Below are positions 7,701-15,521 of a stretch of 63,357 nt of DNA, in pieces. The translations under genes and the position numbers were made by a program. The notes beneath the pieces are model-generated. The model did not search any database and was not told the origin of the DNA. It saw nothing but the letters and a program-made list of their open reading frames with translations. The stretch is from NCBI RefSeq assembly GCF_023887685.1, contig NZ_JAMWMR010000031.1:1-63357 (forward strand), in the 5' to 3' direction. This DNA is from Streptomyces macrolidinus. Lineage in GTDB: Bacteria > Actinomycetota > Actinomycetes > Streptomycetales > Streptomycetaceae. Within the stretch, counting starts at the first letter, position 1. Each line of letters starts with the position of its first letter.

Positions 7701-8660
7701 CTCGACGATCACTTCCTGGGCCGCCGCCGTGGTGTCCGCGAGGAGGCGGGCGTCGACCGGGACGTTCCGCTTGACCAGGGCGAGGGCGACCGGGCCCAGC
7801 TCGTGATGGCGTACGGAGGTCGTCACGAAGCCGACCTTGCGGCCCTCGGGGCCCTCGTCCGCGAGGCGCAACTCCGCGCCGTGCGGCGGCAGATGGACCT
7901 CGCTGCCGTCGAGGTGGAGGAAGACCAGACGGCGCGGGGGCTTGCCGAGGTTCTGGACCCGGGCGACCGTCTCCTGCCCGCGGTAGCAGCCCTTCTGGAG
8001 GTGAACGGCCGTACCGATCCAGCCCAGTTCGTGCGGGATGGTGCGGTGGTCGGTCTCGAAGCCGAGGCGGGGGCGGTGCTGTTCGACGCGCAGCGCCTCG
8101 TAGGCGAGGAGTCCGGCGGCGGGGCCGTGCTCCTCGGCGTACGCCTCCAGGTCCGTACGCGGAAGGAAGAGATCGCGGCCGTACGGCGTCTCGCGGACGA
8201 GGACGTCCGCCGGGACCTCGGTGATCGAACCGGCCGGCAGATGCACCACCGCGAACTCGCCCGTGCGGTCGGCGACTTCGACGCGGTAGAAGAACTTCAT
8301 CGACTCCAGGTACGCGAGCAGCGCGTCCTGGGTGCCGGGCTCGACATGGGCCCAGACCGTCTCGCCGTCGTCGACCAGGTACAGCGCGTGCTCGACGTGG
8401 CCGTGCGCGGACAGGACGAGGGCCTCGGTGGCCTGGTGCGGGGGGAGTTCGCTGACGTGCTGGGTGAGCAGGAGATGCAGCCAGCTCAGCCGGTCGGCGC
8501 CGCTGACGGTGATGACGCCCCGGTGCGAGAGGTCCACGAACCCGGCGCCCTCGGCGAGGGCGCGCTGCTCGCGGAACAGGTCGCCGTAGTGGGCGGCGAC
8601 GCCTTCGTCCACGCCCTCGGCGGGGACGGCGCCGGGCAGGGACAGCAGGGGACTCTTCAT
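7695..8660 (-). CDS. ygfZ: YgfZ/GcvT-domain folate-binding protein
   Basis: 321 residues. A GcvT-like fold is indicated by FVDLSHRGVITVSGADRLSWLHLLLTQ, and the YgfZ signature KGCYRGQE appears near residue 226 with its conserved Cys. YgfZ proteins bind folate and support assembly or repair of certain Fe-S clusters; they are not true aminomethyltransferases. The stop codon sits within the terminal repeat of the adjacent palindromic element. The gene lies 10 bases downstream of nur on the same strand, so the two may be co-transcribed. Confidence 0.88.
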   Translation of the reverse strand: MKSPLLSLPGAVPAEGVDEGVAAHYGDLFREQRALAEGAGFVDLSHRGVITVSGADRLSWLHLLLTQHVSELPPHQATEALVLSAHGHVEHALYLVDDGETVWAHVEPGTQDALLAYLESMKFFYRVEVADRTGEFAVVHLPAGSITEVPADVLVRETPYGRDLFLPRTDLEAYAEEHGPAAGLLAYEALRVEQHRPRLGFETDHRTIPHELGWIGTAVHLQKGCYRGQETVARVQNLGKPPRRLVFLHLDGSEVHLPPHGAELRLADEGPEGRKVGFVTTSVRHHELGPVALALVKRNVPVDARLLADTTAAAQEVIVEP

Positions 8661-8670
8661 GGATCCAAGC

Positions 8671-9108
8671 CTACGACGGGGTAGTTGAACTCTTGGGGGA
8701 GCAGTCCTGGCACCGGCCGAAGATCGCGAAGTGCTTCATGTCCGTGTCGAAGCCGAAGGTCTCGCGCAGCTTGGCGGTGAACTCGGCGGCCACCGAGAGG
8801 TCGGCCTCGATGACGGCCGTGCAGTCGCGGCAGACCAGGTGGATGTGATGGTGCCGGTCCGCGAGGTGGTACGTCGGGGCGCCGTGCCCCAGATGCGCGT
8901 GACTGACCAGCCCCAGCTCCTCCAGCAGCTCCAGGGTCCGGTAGACGGTGGAGATGTTGATCCCGGACGCGGTCTTGCGCACCTCGCCGAGGATGTCGTC
9001 GGGGGTCGCGTGCTCCAGCGTGTCCACGGCTTCGAGCACGAGTTGCCGCTGGGGGGTCAGCCGGTAGCCGCGCTGCCGCAGATCACTCTTCCAGTCGGTG
9101 CTCACCAC
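8671..9108 (-). CDS. nur: Nur, nickel-responsive Fur-family repressor
   Basis: 145 residues with Fur architecture. The winged HTH is residues 1-80 (GYRLTPQRQLVLEAV, NISTVYRTLELLEELGLV) and the metal-binding dimerisation domain follows (RHHHIHLVCRDC). H33, H86, H88 and H90 match the Nur M-site, and H70, H72 and H126 match the Nur nickel site. C93/C96 and C133/C136 form two CxxC pairs. In S. coelicolor, Nur with nickel represses nickel uptake and the iron superoxide dismutase. The tandem GTG start (9108) is followed by near-identity to that protein as I remember it. It is divergent from the gene at 9239. Confidence 0.93.
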   Translation of the reverse strand: MVSTDWKSDLRQRGYRLTPQRQLVLEAVDTLEHATPDDILGEVRKTASGINISTVYRTLELLEELGLVSHAHLGHGAPTYHLADRHHHIHLVCRDCTAVIEADLSVAAEFTAKLRETFGFDTDMKHFAIFGRCQDCSPKSSTTPS

Positions 9109-9238
9109 AGGCCCAGTGTAGGAGGGCCGGGTGCGGTCGGCGTCCCGTTGCCCGGCACCGGTTCTTCACCGCACCCCGAAGCTGCGGAACGAATACTGTC
9201 GGCACAGCTACCCGGCCCTCGATGCAGAGGAATCTCCC

Positions 9239-9589
9239 GTGACCGCTCAGCACCCGGAACCGCGCCCCGAGCCGCTGCTTCCCATGCCTGCGCTCACGCC
9301 CGAGGCACTGCGTACCGCGGTCGAGAGGCTGACACCGAGCCGCGTACCGGCGTTCGTACAGGATCTCGTCGAGGCGACGACCAACGCGCAGCAGACGCAG
9401 TCGCTCGCGCCGCTGCGCGCCTTCGTCCATACCTGGGGAGTGTTCGTCGCGATCCAGCGGTATCCCTCCCGCGCGGCACACCTGCGTCGACTGGAGGAAC
9501 TGATCAGCGCGGGCGTCGAGGATCCGACGGACGCCATCGCCGAGATCCGGCGGATCCACGCCGAGGCCGAGGCGGAGGCCGGTCTGTGA
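9239..9589 (+). CDS. DUF6247-like small protein, possible antitoxin
   Basis: 116 residues, soluble and helical, with a Pro-rich first 20 residues and then LTPEALRTAVERLTPSRVPAFVQDLVEA and FVHTWGVFVAIQRYPSRAAHL. It resembles the Streptomyces DUF6247 family, as I recall it. GTG 9239 is preceded by GAGGA at an 8-base spacing. Its stop overlaps the next start (GTGA, 9586-9589), so the two products are translationally coupled. The order (acidic, helical first protein, then a compact basic/aromatic one) resembles type II toxin-antitoxin pairs. This is an inference. Confidence 0.6.
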   Translation: MTAQHPEPRPEPLLPMPALTPEALRTAVERLTPSRVPAFVQDLVEATTNAQQTQSLAPLRAFVHTWGVFVAIQRYPSRAAHLRRLEELISAGVEDPTDAIAEIRRIHAEAEAEAGL

Positions 9590-9849
9590 GCGACTGGAAG
9601 TGGGACTACAGCCCGAGCGAGGAGCACCTGACCGCAGGACTCCCGGTCGGCGTGGTCACAGAGGTGGAACGCATCGCCACCGAACTCGCCGCCCTCGGGC
9701 ATGACGCCGAGACTGCGGGCACCCGTCCTGAGGGGAAGCCCGGCGGGCTCCGGAACTTCCCCGTCTTCGGCGGACGCGGCTTCATCCAGTGCCTCGCGGT
9801 CCCCCGGCACGAGTGCGTCTACGTCTGCGCCATCGTCTGGACCGGGTGA
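9586..9849 (+). CDS. Small protein with RelE/ParE-like pattern, possible toxin
   Basis: 87 residues, beginning with the GTG that overlaps the previous stop. The succession WKWDYSPS, a helical segment VEVERIATELAALG-like, then LRNFPVFGGRGFIQCLAVPRHECVYVCAIVW fits two helices followed by an antiparallel sheet, as in RelE/ParE folds. Catalytic residues cannot be assigned with certainty (R and H candidates lie in GGRGF and VPRHE). It has been placed as a putative toxin partner only from context. It converges with the nitrobindin-like gene. Confidence 0.55.
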   Translation: MSDWKWDYSPSEEHLTAGLPVGVVTEVERIATELAALGHDAETAGTRPEGKPGGLRNFPVFGGRGFIQCLAVPRHECVYVCAIVWTG

Positions 9850-9858
9850 GCGAAGGCC

Positions 9859-10434
9859 TTACTTGAAGAACGCGATGCCGTCGTCCGGGAGGTCGTCCGG
9901 GAGGGCCTTGGCCCAGCGTTCGACGTCTTCCGGGGTGACGGCCTTCTTGAGCTGGGCCGACATGTAGGGGCGGAGCGGGACCTCGGGGGTCTGCTTCTCG
10001 CCGACCCACATGAGGTCGCCCTTCACATAGCCGTACAGACGCTTGCCGCCGGTGTACGGGCCCGAGGCGGCCGTGCGGGCGACGGCGTCCGTCGCGAGGT
10101 CGATCTGCGGCTTCTTGTGCGCCAGCTCGCCGTACCAGACCTCGACGACCCCGTCGTTGCGGACCATGGTGACCTCGACCTTGCGGTCGGCGTCGATCCG
10201 CCAGTAGCCGGACTCGCTCTCCAGCGGCCTGACCTTGTTGCCCTCGTTGTCCAGCACCCAGGTGCGGGAGTGGTACTCCAGGAAGTCCCGGCCGTCGTGG
10301 GTGAAGGAGACCTCCTGCCCGAAGTTGCACTTCTCGGCACCGGGGAAGTCGTGCACGCCCGCACCCGCCCAGTTGCCGAGCAGGAAGGCGAGGGGGACCA
10401 GGTCCTTGTGGAGGTCGGACGGGATCTCGATCAT
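9859..10434 (-). CDS. Nitrobindin-like beta-barrel protein, heme ligand absent
   Basis: 191 residues of the FABP/nitrobindin family. The GxWxGxG motif is present (LLGNWAGAG) and the sequence alternates in beta-strand fashion (VEVTMVRNDGVVEVWYGEL). True nitrobindins bind ferric heme through a His near the C-terminus; here there is no His after about residue 107, so classical heme coordination looks lost. The role could be binding of another hydrophobic ligand. ATG 10434 is the likely start. A 32-residue membrane peptide gene lies 25 bases upstream in the same direction. Confidence 0.85.
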   Translation of the reverse strand: MIEIPSDLHKDLVPLAFLLGNWAGAGVHDFPGAEKCNFGQEVSFTHDGRDFLEYHSRTWVLDNEGNKVRPLESESGYWRIDADRKVEVTMVRNDGVVEVWYGELAHKKPQIDLATDAVARTAASGPYTGGKRLYGYVKGDLMWVGEKQTPEVPLRPYMSAQLKKAVTPEDVERWAKALPDDLPDDGIAFFK

Positions 10435-10459
10435 GAGCGGAGCTTTCCTGGGTGGATGG

Positions 10460-10558
10460 TCAGCGCTGGCCCTGGTACAGCTTCTTCATGGTCAGGCCGA
10501 AGAAGGCGAGAACGCCGACGCAGACCAGGACCAGCAGGGTTTCGAAGAAGATCTCCAC
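10460..10558 (-). CDS. Single-pass membrane peptide of 32 residues
   Basis: A GTG start at 10558 with AAGGAG five bases upstream opens a 33-codon frame encoding one hydrophobic helix (FFETLLVLVCVGVLAFFGLT) and a short basic tail (MKKLYQGQR). Good Shine-Dalgarno, G/C-biased third positions and position directly before the nitrobindin-like gene support it being real. It is below usual ORF length cutoffs. Function is unknown; small membrane peptides often bind and modulate larger membrane proteins. Confidence 0.65.
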   Translation of the reverse strand: MEIFFETLLVLVCVGVLAFFGLTMKKLYQGQR

Positions 10559-10590
10559 GGGTGCTCCTTGAGCGAGGGTGGGCATACGAC

Positions 10591-10629
10591 AGGGCCGGAG
10601 CCCAGCTTACGCGGCCGGGCTCCGGCCCT
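10591..10629 (-). terminator. 13-bp hairpin ending the three-gene membrane-protein operon
   Basis: AGGGCCGGAGCCC (10591-10603) pairs perfectly with GGGCTCCGGCCCT (10617-10629) over a 13-base loop. It follows the stop of the gene at 10642-11538 and precedes the 32-residue peptide gene. Confidence 0.6.
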
Positions 10630-10641
10630 CGTGGCGAGGTC

Positions 10642-11538
10642 TCAGTCCAGCAGTTGCCTCTGGAGCACGACCGTCTGCTGGAACGGGATCTGCTCCGCCC
10701 CGCCCTTGCGGGACTGCACGATCAGCGCGATCACGTCACCGGAGGTGAGGTAGGCGTGCCGGACCTGCTCGGCGCCGTACGGCTTCGTCTCGACATACGT
10801 GCTCAGCACGACCCCCTTGCTCGCGGACTCGGGGAACGACTGGTCCATCTTGGTCGCGGGTGACCCGCGCAGGAGGTGCGGAGGCTCGTTGAAGCCGGAG
10901 AACTCGGACCGCTGCAACCCGTCCGCGGCCCTGCCGTTCTCGAGCTGAAGGAGGTAGATCCGCGTCCGGGTCCCGTCCGGCATGGTCCAGCCGCGCGCGG
11001 CGATGTGGCGGAGGCCGGCGTCGACGAGCACCGTCTTGAGCATGTCCCGGTCGGTCTCGCTCGCGTACTCCGCGAGGTACACCTCCGGCTTCACCCACCC
11101 ATGGTCACCGACGAGCTTCGGATCCGCCTTGGCGCCCTTCGGCGCGGGCAGGACCAGCTTGCGCAGGTCGGCGTAGTGGACGAGGGCCGGGTTGCGGTCG
11201 GCGGTCGGGCCCGGACGGCCCGCGGGCAGCGGCGGGCGGACGATCTGCGGGTACTCCCAGCGGCCGTCCGAGCGGGTGGCGAGGCCGGGGACGTCGTCGC
11301 GCTCCATCCCCGTGACGCCGTACGCCGTCGCCGCGCCGGTCGCCGCGAAGACCAGCACGGCGGCGGTCCAGCGCAGCACGGACCACAGGCGACGGCGGCT
11401 CTTGGCCGCGGAGGCCGCGGGCACCTCTGGAGCCACGGGAGGCGGGGGAATCTCCGAGGCCGCCGCAGGGGGCGCGGGAACCTCGGGAGTGACCTCGGCG
11501 GGTTCCGTCTCGCGCTCGGGAGTCTGCTGCTCGCTCAT
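10642..11538 (-). CDS. Membrane-anchored protein, third of a paralogous trio
   Basis: 298 residues: a 45-residue Pro/Ala/Glu-rich cytoplasmic tail, one transmembrane helix (LRWTAAVLVFAATGAATAYGV), then an extracytoplasmic domain. It shares LRKLVLPAPKGAK and a following DHGW...YLAEYAS block with the first gene of the operon (LRKLLLPRPKGAR, DDGWIELADYAEF). ATG 11538 overlaps the preceding stop by 4 bases (ATGA). No enzyme motif is seen. The trio may form a complex or act as alternative surface proteins; function unknown. Confidence 0.75.
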   Translation of the reverse strand: MSEQQTPERETEPAEVTPEVPAPPAAASEIPPPPVAPEVPAASAAKSRRRLWSVLRWTAAVLVFAATGAATAYGVTGMERDDVPGLATRSDGRWEYPQIVRPPLPAGRPGPTADRNPALVHYADLRKLVLPAPKGAKADPKLVGDHGWVKPEVYLAEYASETDRDMLKTVLVDAGLRHIAARGWTMPDGTRTRIYLLQLENGRAADGLQRSEFSGFNEPPHLLRGSPATKMDQSFPESASKGVVLSTYVETKPYGAEQVRHAYLTSGDVIALIVQSRKGGAEQIPFQQTVVLQRQLLD

Positions 11539-12290
11539 ACGGCCTTCCCCGTGTCCTTGATGCGGTCGAGCTGTCCACCGATGAAGGCGGCGACGTGCTC
11601 GGTGCCGAGCGGGCGGGGCCCGGACGCGTTGACGCTGACGACCACGTCGCCCACGTAGGCGGTGCAGGACATACGGTCGATCTTCATACCCAGTTCCTTG
11701 GGCATCAGATAGCAGGACGCTTTCTCATACCCCTTGATCGCCGGGCCCTTGGAGAACAGCCCGAGCCTTTCGGCAACCTCTCTCCGGGAGGTCGAGACAT
11801 CGCGTGCGGCGGCCGGGCTCTGCATCCGGACCAGTTGGAAGTCGATCGTGAAAGCCTGCGAGGCCCCCAGGACGACATCGACGGGCGCATAGCTCCGCAT
11901 CGCCATGCCCTGGATGTGCTGCTTGTCGATCGCCTCTTCCAGCTTCCGCCGGACCCGCAACGGCATATCGCGAACACCCTGCTTCATCAGGGCAGTCGCC
12001 TCGCGCCCGTTGAGTACGGCCTCCGAGCCGAACTCTCCGATGTCCGGCCCCGGGCCGTACTCCTTGAAGTCGTACGGCCGCAGCAACGCGCGCAGCCCCG
12101 AGGGGTCCTTGGCCTCCCGCTCGCCGTGGTCGCCCTTGGCGGTCGCGGGGAACTTCCAGACAGGCTTCCCGGCGTCCCGGTCGGCGCCCTCGACGCGTAC
12201 GGCGGTGAATCCGACCCCGCCGACGACCGCGACGGCCAACAGCCCGGCCCCGAGTATCCGGCCCACCCGCCGGTGAGAGGACTCGTTCAC
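11535..12290 (-). CDS. Membrane-anchored protein, second of a paralogous trio
   Basis: 251 residues from GTG 12290, which overlaps the upstream stop (GTGA). A short basic N-terminus precedes one membrane helix (ILGAGLLAVAVVGGVGFTAV) and an extracytoplasmic domain containing LRALLRPYDFKEYG, the counterpart of the LRKLL block in its neighbours. Two Cys residues near the C-terminus (ASCYLMPK, MSCTAY) could form a disulfide. Its 4-base overlap with both neighbours indicates tightly coupled translation. Function unknown. Confidence 0.72.
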   Translation of the reverse strand: MNESSHRRVGRILGAGLLAVAVVGGVGFTAVRVEGADRDAGKPVWKFPATAKGDHGEREAKDPSGLRALLRPYDFKEYGPGPDIGEFGSEAVLNGREATALMKQGVRDMPLRVRRKLEEAIDKQHIQGMAMRSYAPVDVVLGASQAFTIDFQLVRMQSPAAARDVSTSRREVAERLGLFSKGPAIKGYEKASCYLMPKELGMKIDRMSCTAYVGDVVVSVNASGPRPLGTEHVAAFIGGQLDRIKDTGKAV

Positions 12291-12994
12291 AGCCGGGCCA
12301 CCTGTCGCTTCGCGAGGTCGATGATCTTCTCCTTGGGAACCGGCTTCGTGTCGATGGCCCACATCTCCATACGGATGTCACCGCGCACGGCCACCGCCTT
12401 GGCCTCGTAGTCGCCGTCGGCCGTGCGCTTGTGGTGCACGAAGACCTTGCCGCTGTTCGTACCGGGTATGGGCCAACTGTCGACGTCGGAGTCCGACTGC
12501 GTGAAGTAATCCAGCTCCGGTGCCCCATTGGAGGCGCCCGGCCTGTTCACCTCGCGGTACTGGACGAGCCGTATCTCGACCACGTACGTGCCACCGACCC
12601 GCCAACTGGTGGCGGCGGCGCGCCGGAACTCGTTGCCGATCTCGTCCACGAAGCCCTCGGTCGCACTTCCGTGGAACTCCGCGTAGTCGGCCAGTTCGAT
12701 CCAGCCGTCGTCACTGGCCGGGTAGTCGTTGTCCCTCGCGCCCTTCGGTCGCGGCAGCAGCAGCTTGCGCAGGTCGCCATCGGTCTTCACACGCCGGTCC
12801 TGCGCCGCCGTCAGAGGCTCCACCTCCCCCTTGGCCTGGTGGACGACGGGCTGTGAGAGAGGGGGAAGTTGGGCGGGCGGGCGCCCGGCCTGGACGACGT
12901 AGCCGGTGCAGACACCGGCCACGGCACCCAGGACGGCAGCCCCTGCGATCAACGCGGTGGTGCGCCCGCGGCGGGATCTTTCAGGCGTTTCCAA
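12287..12994 (-). CDS. Membrane-anchored protein, first of a paralogous trio
   Basis: About 235 residues from TTG 12994, chosen because AGGGAG lies 5 bases upstream; GTG 13021 in frame is the alternative. A basic N-terminus (ETPERSRRGRT), one membrane helix (ALIAGAAVLGAVAGVCTGYVV) and an extracytoplasmic domain with LRKLLLPRPKGAR follow. It leads the three-gene operon. A DUF397/WhiJ locus lies upstream on the same strand. Similarity among the three proteins is visible by eye, but no known family is recognised. Confidence 0.72.
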   Translation of the reverse strand: METPERSRRGRTTALIAGAAVLGAVAGVCTGYVVQAGRPPAQLPPLSQPVVHQAKGEVEPLTAAQDRRVKTDGDLRKLLLPRPKGARDNDYPASDDGWIELADYAEFHGSATEGFVDEIGNEFRRAAATSWRVGGTYVVEIRLVQYREVNRPGASNGAPELDYFTQSDSDVDSWPIPGTNSGKVFVHHKRTADGDYEAKAVAVRGDIRMEMWAIDTKPVPKEKIIDLAKRQVARL

Positions 12995-13092
12995 GACGTC
13001 TCCCTGTGAAACGGGAAGCACGGATTCCGATCTCCGCGCTTCACAGGAGACTCACACCAAGTTCATGAAGTTGTACGGGAGTTGATCACGAT

Positions 13093-13290
13093 TCAGTCGC
13101 GCTTGACGTCGGCTATGAAGCAGGCCCAGGCGGCGACCTCGAAGACGAGCGCGCCGCGGGCGGGGTCCTTGCTGTCCCGTACGGGGACGATGGAGGGGAT
13201 GTTGGGGGCGACCTCGACGCAGTTGCCGCCGTCCGAGTTGCTGTAGCTGCTCTTGCGCCACGTCGCGTTGCTCAGGTCGATGACTCGCAC
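13093..13290 (-). CDS. DUF397 small protein
   Basis: 65 residues with the DUF397 pattern: WRKSSYSNSDGGNCVEVA, VRDSKDP and a C-terminal FEVAAWACFIADVK. Such proteins are abundant in Streptomyces and are nearly always paired with a WhiJ-type HTH regulator, as here: the start overlaps the end of the HTH gene by 19 bases. They are thought to bind and modulate that regulator in development and antibiotic control. Confidence 0.9.
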   Translation of the reverse strand: MRVIDLSNATWRKSSYSNSDGGNCVEVAPNIPSIVPVRDSKDPARGALVFEVAAWACFIADVKRD

Positions 13291-14114
13291 GGCACTTCCT
13301 CCAACATCGGCAGGATGAACTTCCGCGACTCGGCCGGGGAAAGAGCCAGGTCGCGTACAGCATCATAGGTGCGGTGCAAGCGTTCAACTTTGCTTGATTC
13401 TTCGACCAGTTCGCCTCGTACGTCGTTCTCCGCGTAAGCCACCGTGCGTCCGTCCAGCAGCCGCAGGAACATCACGTCAGTACTGTCCAGGCCGTGCAGT
13501 CCCGCGCCGAACGGCAGCACGTGAAGCGTGACGTTCGGGCGCTCCGAAACCTCTGCCAGGTGCTCCAGTTGCTCCCGCCATGCCCGAGAATCGCGCAACG
13601 AGTTCCGTAGCACCATCTCGGAGAGGAGAACACGGAACGGTGGCGCATCGTCCCCTTCCAGCACCTTCCCTCGTCCGATGCGTGCGTCGACCTGTTGGTC
13701 AAGTTCCTTGCCCTTGAGGCCACCTGCCGCCAGTGCTTCGCGCGCGTACCCAGCGGTCTGGAGGAGGCCCGGTGGCCTGCTCACCGAGTACTGCCACAGG
13801 CTCACCGCCTCGGCCTCCAGCATCATGTACCGCCGATACTGCTCCTTGAACTGCGACGGATCCCCCACCGCCAGTTCCCACAACGCCAGCAGCAACCCCG
13901 GCGTCCCGTAGTACTGGTCCAGCGCCTGCACCACCTCCGGGCTCCCCAGCGTCTGGCCGCTCTCCATCTTCCCGAACAGCGACCAGTCCCAGCCCAGCGC
14001 CTCACCCAGCTTGCGCAGGCTCAACCCCCGTTCCGTACGCAGCAACCGCAGCTCCTCCGCGAAGCGCCTGCGCGGCTCCTGGCTGCGGCCCGTAATCACC
14101 CGTCTCGGCGGCAT
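13272..14114 (-). CDS. WhiJ-type XRE-family regulator with DUF5753 domain
   Basis: 280 residues. Residues 15-75 form an XRE helix-turn-helix (FAEELRLLRTERGLSLRKLG, SLFGKMESGQTL). The rest is DUF5753, with PPGLLQTAGYAREAL and the terminal WREQLEHLAEVSERPNVTLHVLPF region. It is a cytoplasmic DNA-binding regulator, paired with the downstream DUF397 gene and divergent from the gene at 14294. This arrangement is the standard WhiJ-like three-gene locus of streptomycetes. Confidence 0.9.
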   Translation of the reverse strand: MPPRRVITGRSQEPRRRFAEELRLLRTERGLSLRKLGEALGWDWSLFGKMESGQTLGSPEVVQALDQYYGTPGLLLALWELAVGDPSQFKEQYRRYMMLEAEAVSLWQYSVSRPPGLLQTAGYAREALAAGGLKGKELDQQVDARIGRGKVLEGDDAPPFRVLLSEMVLRNSLRDSRAWREQLEHLAEVSERPNVTLHVLPFGAGLHGLDSTDVMFLRLLDGRTVAYAENDVRGELVEESSKVERLHRTYDAVRDLALSPAESRKFILPMLEEVPCESST

Positions 14115-14293
14115 CGTGCTCCTTCATGGATGAGGCCGTGGCACGTGTGGAAAGAGCGCCGAGAGGCGCAGAAAGTGACCTGGGCCACGGCGGTTGAGTC
14201 CCTGCTCAGGGGTCATGCTCGTACTGTCGAGAATACGGAGCGTAGTTCAGCCATCGCGCTGTGCGCAGGCGTTCGGGGAAAGGAACGGAACGG

Positions 14294-14707
14294 ATGACGG
14301 CGGAGTCGACAACGGAGTCGGAGCCCTTGGAGCGTGGGGCGCTCGTCTACGACCCGGCGGTGGAGCGGGTCGGCGAGTACCAGGACGCGGCGGGCCCGTA
14401 CGCACTGCTGCGCCCGGTCGGCGGTGGCCGGGAGTGGCAGGCCGACCCGGCCGTGCTCCGCCCGGCCACCCCACGGGAGCGGATGCGGGCCGGGGTGCGG
14501 GCGGCGAACGAGCGCACCTGGGCGGCCGGGGCGAGCGCGCCGGACCCCGCTGATCTGAGCCGCCCGCCGCTGCCGGTCCCCGGCTGTCCGGACTGTACGG
14601 AGCTGGCCAAGCGACGCGAGGCCGCGCTGGCCGAGTACGACCGCAGCGCGGAGACCGACGCGAACGTCCTGCTGTGCCGTCACCTTCGGGAGGAGCACCG
14701 CGCATGA
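14294..14707 (+). CDS. Uncharacterised protein of a WhiJ-type locus
   Basis: 137 residues. An N-terminal beta-rich segment (GALVYDPAVERVGEYQ, YALLRPVGGGREWQ) is followed by a Cys-containing segment (PGCPDCTELAKRREAALAEYDRSAETDANVLLCRHLREEHR) that contains CPDC and a late CRHLREEH, possibly a zinc site. ATG 14294 has AAAGGA upstream. It is divergent from the WhiJ-type gene. I recall similar proteins beside such loci, but no role is established. Confidence 0.75.
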   Translation: MTAESTTESEPLERGALVYDPAVERVGEYQDAAGPYALLRPVGGGREWQADPAVLRPATPRERMRAGVRAANERTWAAGASAPDPADLSRPPLPVPGCPDCTELAKRREAALAEYDRSAETDANVLLCRHLREEHRA

Positions 14708-14739
14708 CCCGGCGCGCCCGGCCGCACTAGGCTGCGGGC

Positions 14740-15102
14740 ATGGCGAAGAAGCTCGTGATCAAGGTGACGGCCGGCGCGGACGCCCCGGAGCGCTGCTCGC
14801 AGGCGTTCACCGTGGCGGCCGTGGCGGTGGCCAGCGGTGTCGATGTCTCGCTGTGGCTGACCGGTGAGTCGTCGTGGTTCGCGCTGCCGGGCCGGGCCGC
14901 CGAGTTCGAGCTGCCGCACGCGGCTCCGCTGCCCGACCTGATCGACGCGGTCCTGGCGGCGGGCCGGATCACCCTGTGCACGCAGTGCGCGACCCGTCGC
15001 GAGATCACGGAGAAGGACGTCATCGAGGGCGTACGGATCGCCGGGTCCCAGGTGTTCGTCCAGGAAGCGCTGGCGGACGACACTCAGGCGCTCGTCTACT
15101 GA
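14740..15102 (+). CDS. DsrE/DsrF-like sulfur-relay protein
   Basis: 120 residues with a DsrE-like fold: KLVIKVTAGADAPERCSQAF, then VAAVAVASGVDVSLWLTGES, and a conserved Cys region LCTQCATRREIT. DsrE-family proteins carry sulfur on Cys in relay systems. A thiosulfate sulfurtransferase and a DUF1416 gene lie about 0.7 kb away in the opposite direction, which fits sulfur metabolism. The start at 14740 follows the preceding gene by 32 bases. Confidence 0.8.
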   Translation: MAKKLVIKVTAGADAPERCSQAFTVAAVAVASGVDVSLWLTGESSWFALPGRAAEFELPHAAPLPDLIDAVLAAGRITLCTQCATRREITEKDVIEGVRIAGSQVFVQEALADDTQALVY

Positions 15103-15133
15103 GGCCGAGGCGGGGCGCTCGCCCCGGAAGGCC

Positions 15134-15391
15134 CTAGCGGCGCTTCTTGCCGTCCAGTTCGTCCCACCACTCGTCGGACTTCGGGTCCCCGGACGGGTCG
15201 TCCCACCAGCGGTCCTCGGGGCCGCGCCGGTTCGCCACGATCGCGGCCAGCGGCGGGATGACCATCGCGACCACGCACATCGCCACGGCCGCGGGCACCG
15301 ACCACAGCCGTACGACACCCCAGGCCAGGACGAACAGCCCGACGCAGGTGCCCATCATGGCGAAGTAGACGTGCCGCCGCCGTGCGTACAT
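15134..15391 (-). CDS. DUF3099 membrane protein
   Basis: 85 residues with two membrane helices (VYFAMMGTCVGLFVLAWGVV and VPAAVAMCVVAMVIPPLAAIVA) and an acidic/aromatic cytoplasmic tail (DRWWDDPSGDPKSDEWWDEL). This matches the actinobacterial DUF3099 family. ATG 15391 with GGAG close upstream is the best start; the longer frame to 15553 crosses a hairpin. Function unknown. Confidence 0.82.
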   Translation of the reverse strand: MYARRRHVYFAMMGTCVGLFVLAWGVVRLWSVPAAVAMCVVAMVIPPLAAIVANRRGPEDRWWDDPSGDPKSDEWWDELDGKKRR

Positions 15392-15420
15392 ATCTCCAAG
15401 GCTAGGACCTGTTCCGGGCA

Positions 15421-15482
15421 CGCCGAAGGGCCGCGCCCCGACCGGAATGGCGTCCAACCCCCGGGGGTGCGGCCCTTCGGCG
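15421..15482 (-). terminator. 14-bp stem after the DUF1416 gene
   Basis: CGCCGAAGGGCCGC (15421-15434) pairs perfectly with GCGGCCCTTCGGCG (15469-15482). The inner sequence can extend the stem (GCCCC with GGGGT). It lies between the DUF1416 stop and the DUF3099 start, ending the sulfurtransferase operon. Confidence 0.6.
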
Positions 15483-15521
15483 CACACGGACGGTCTCGGA
15501 CCGCCGTGGAGTATCAGTCGG

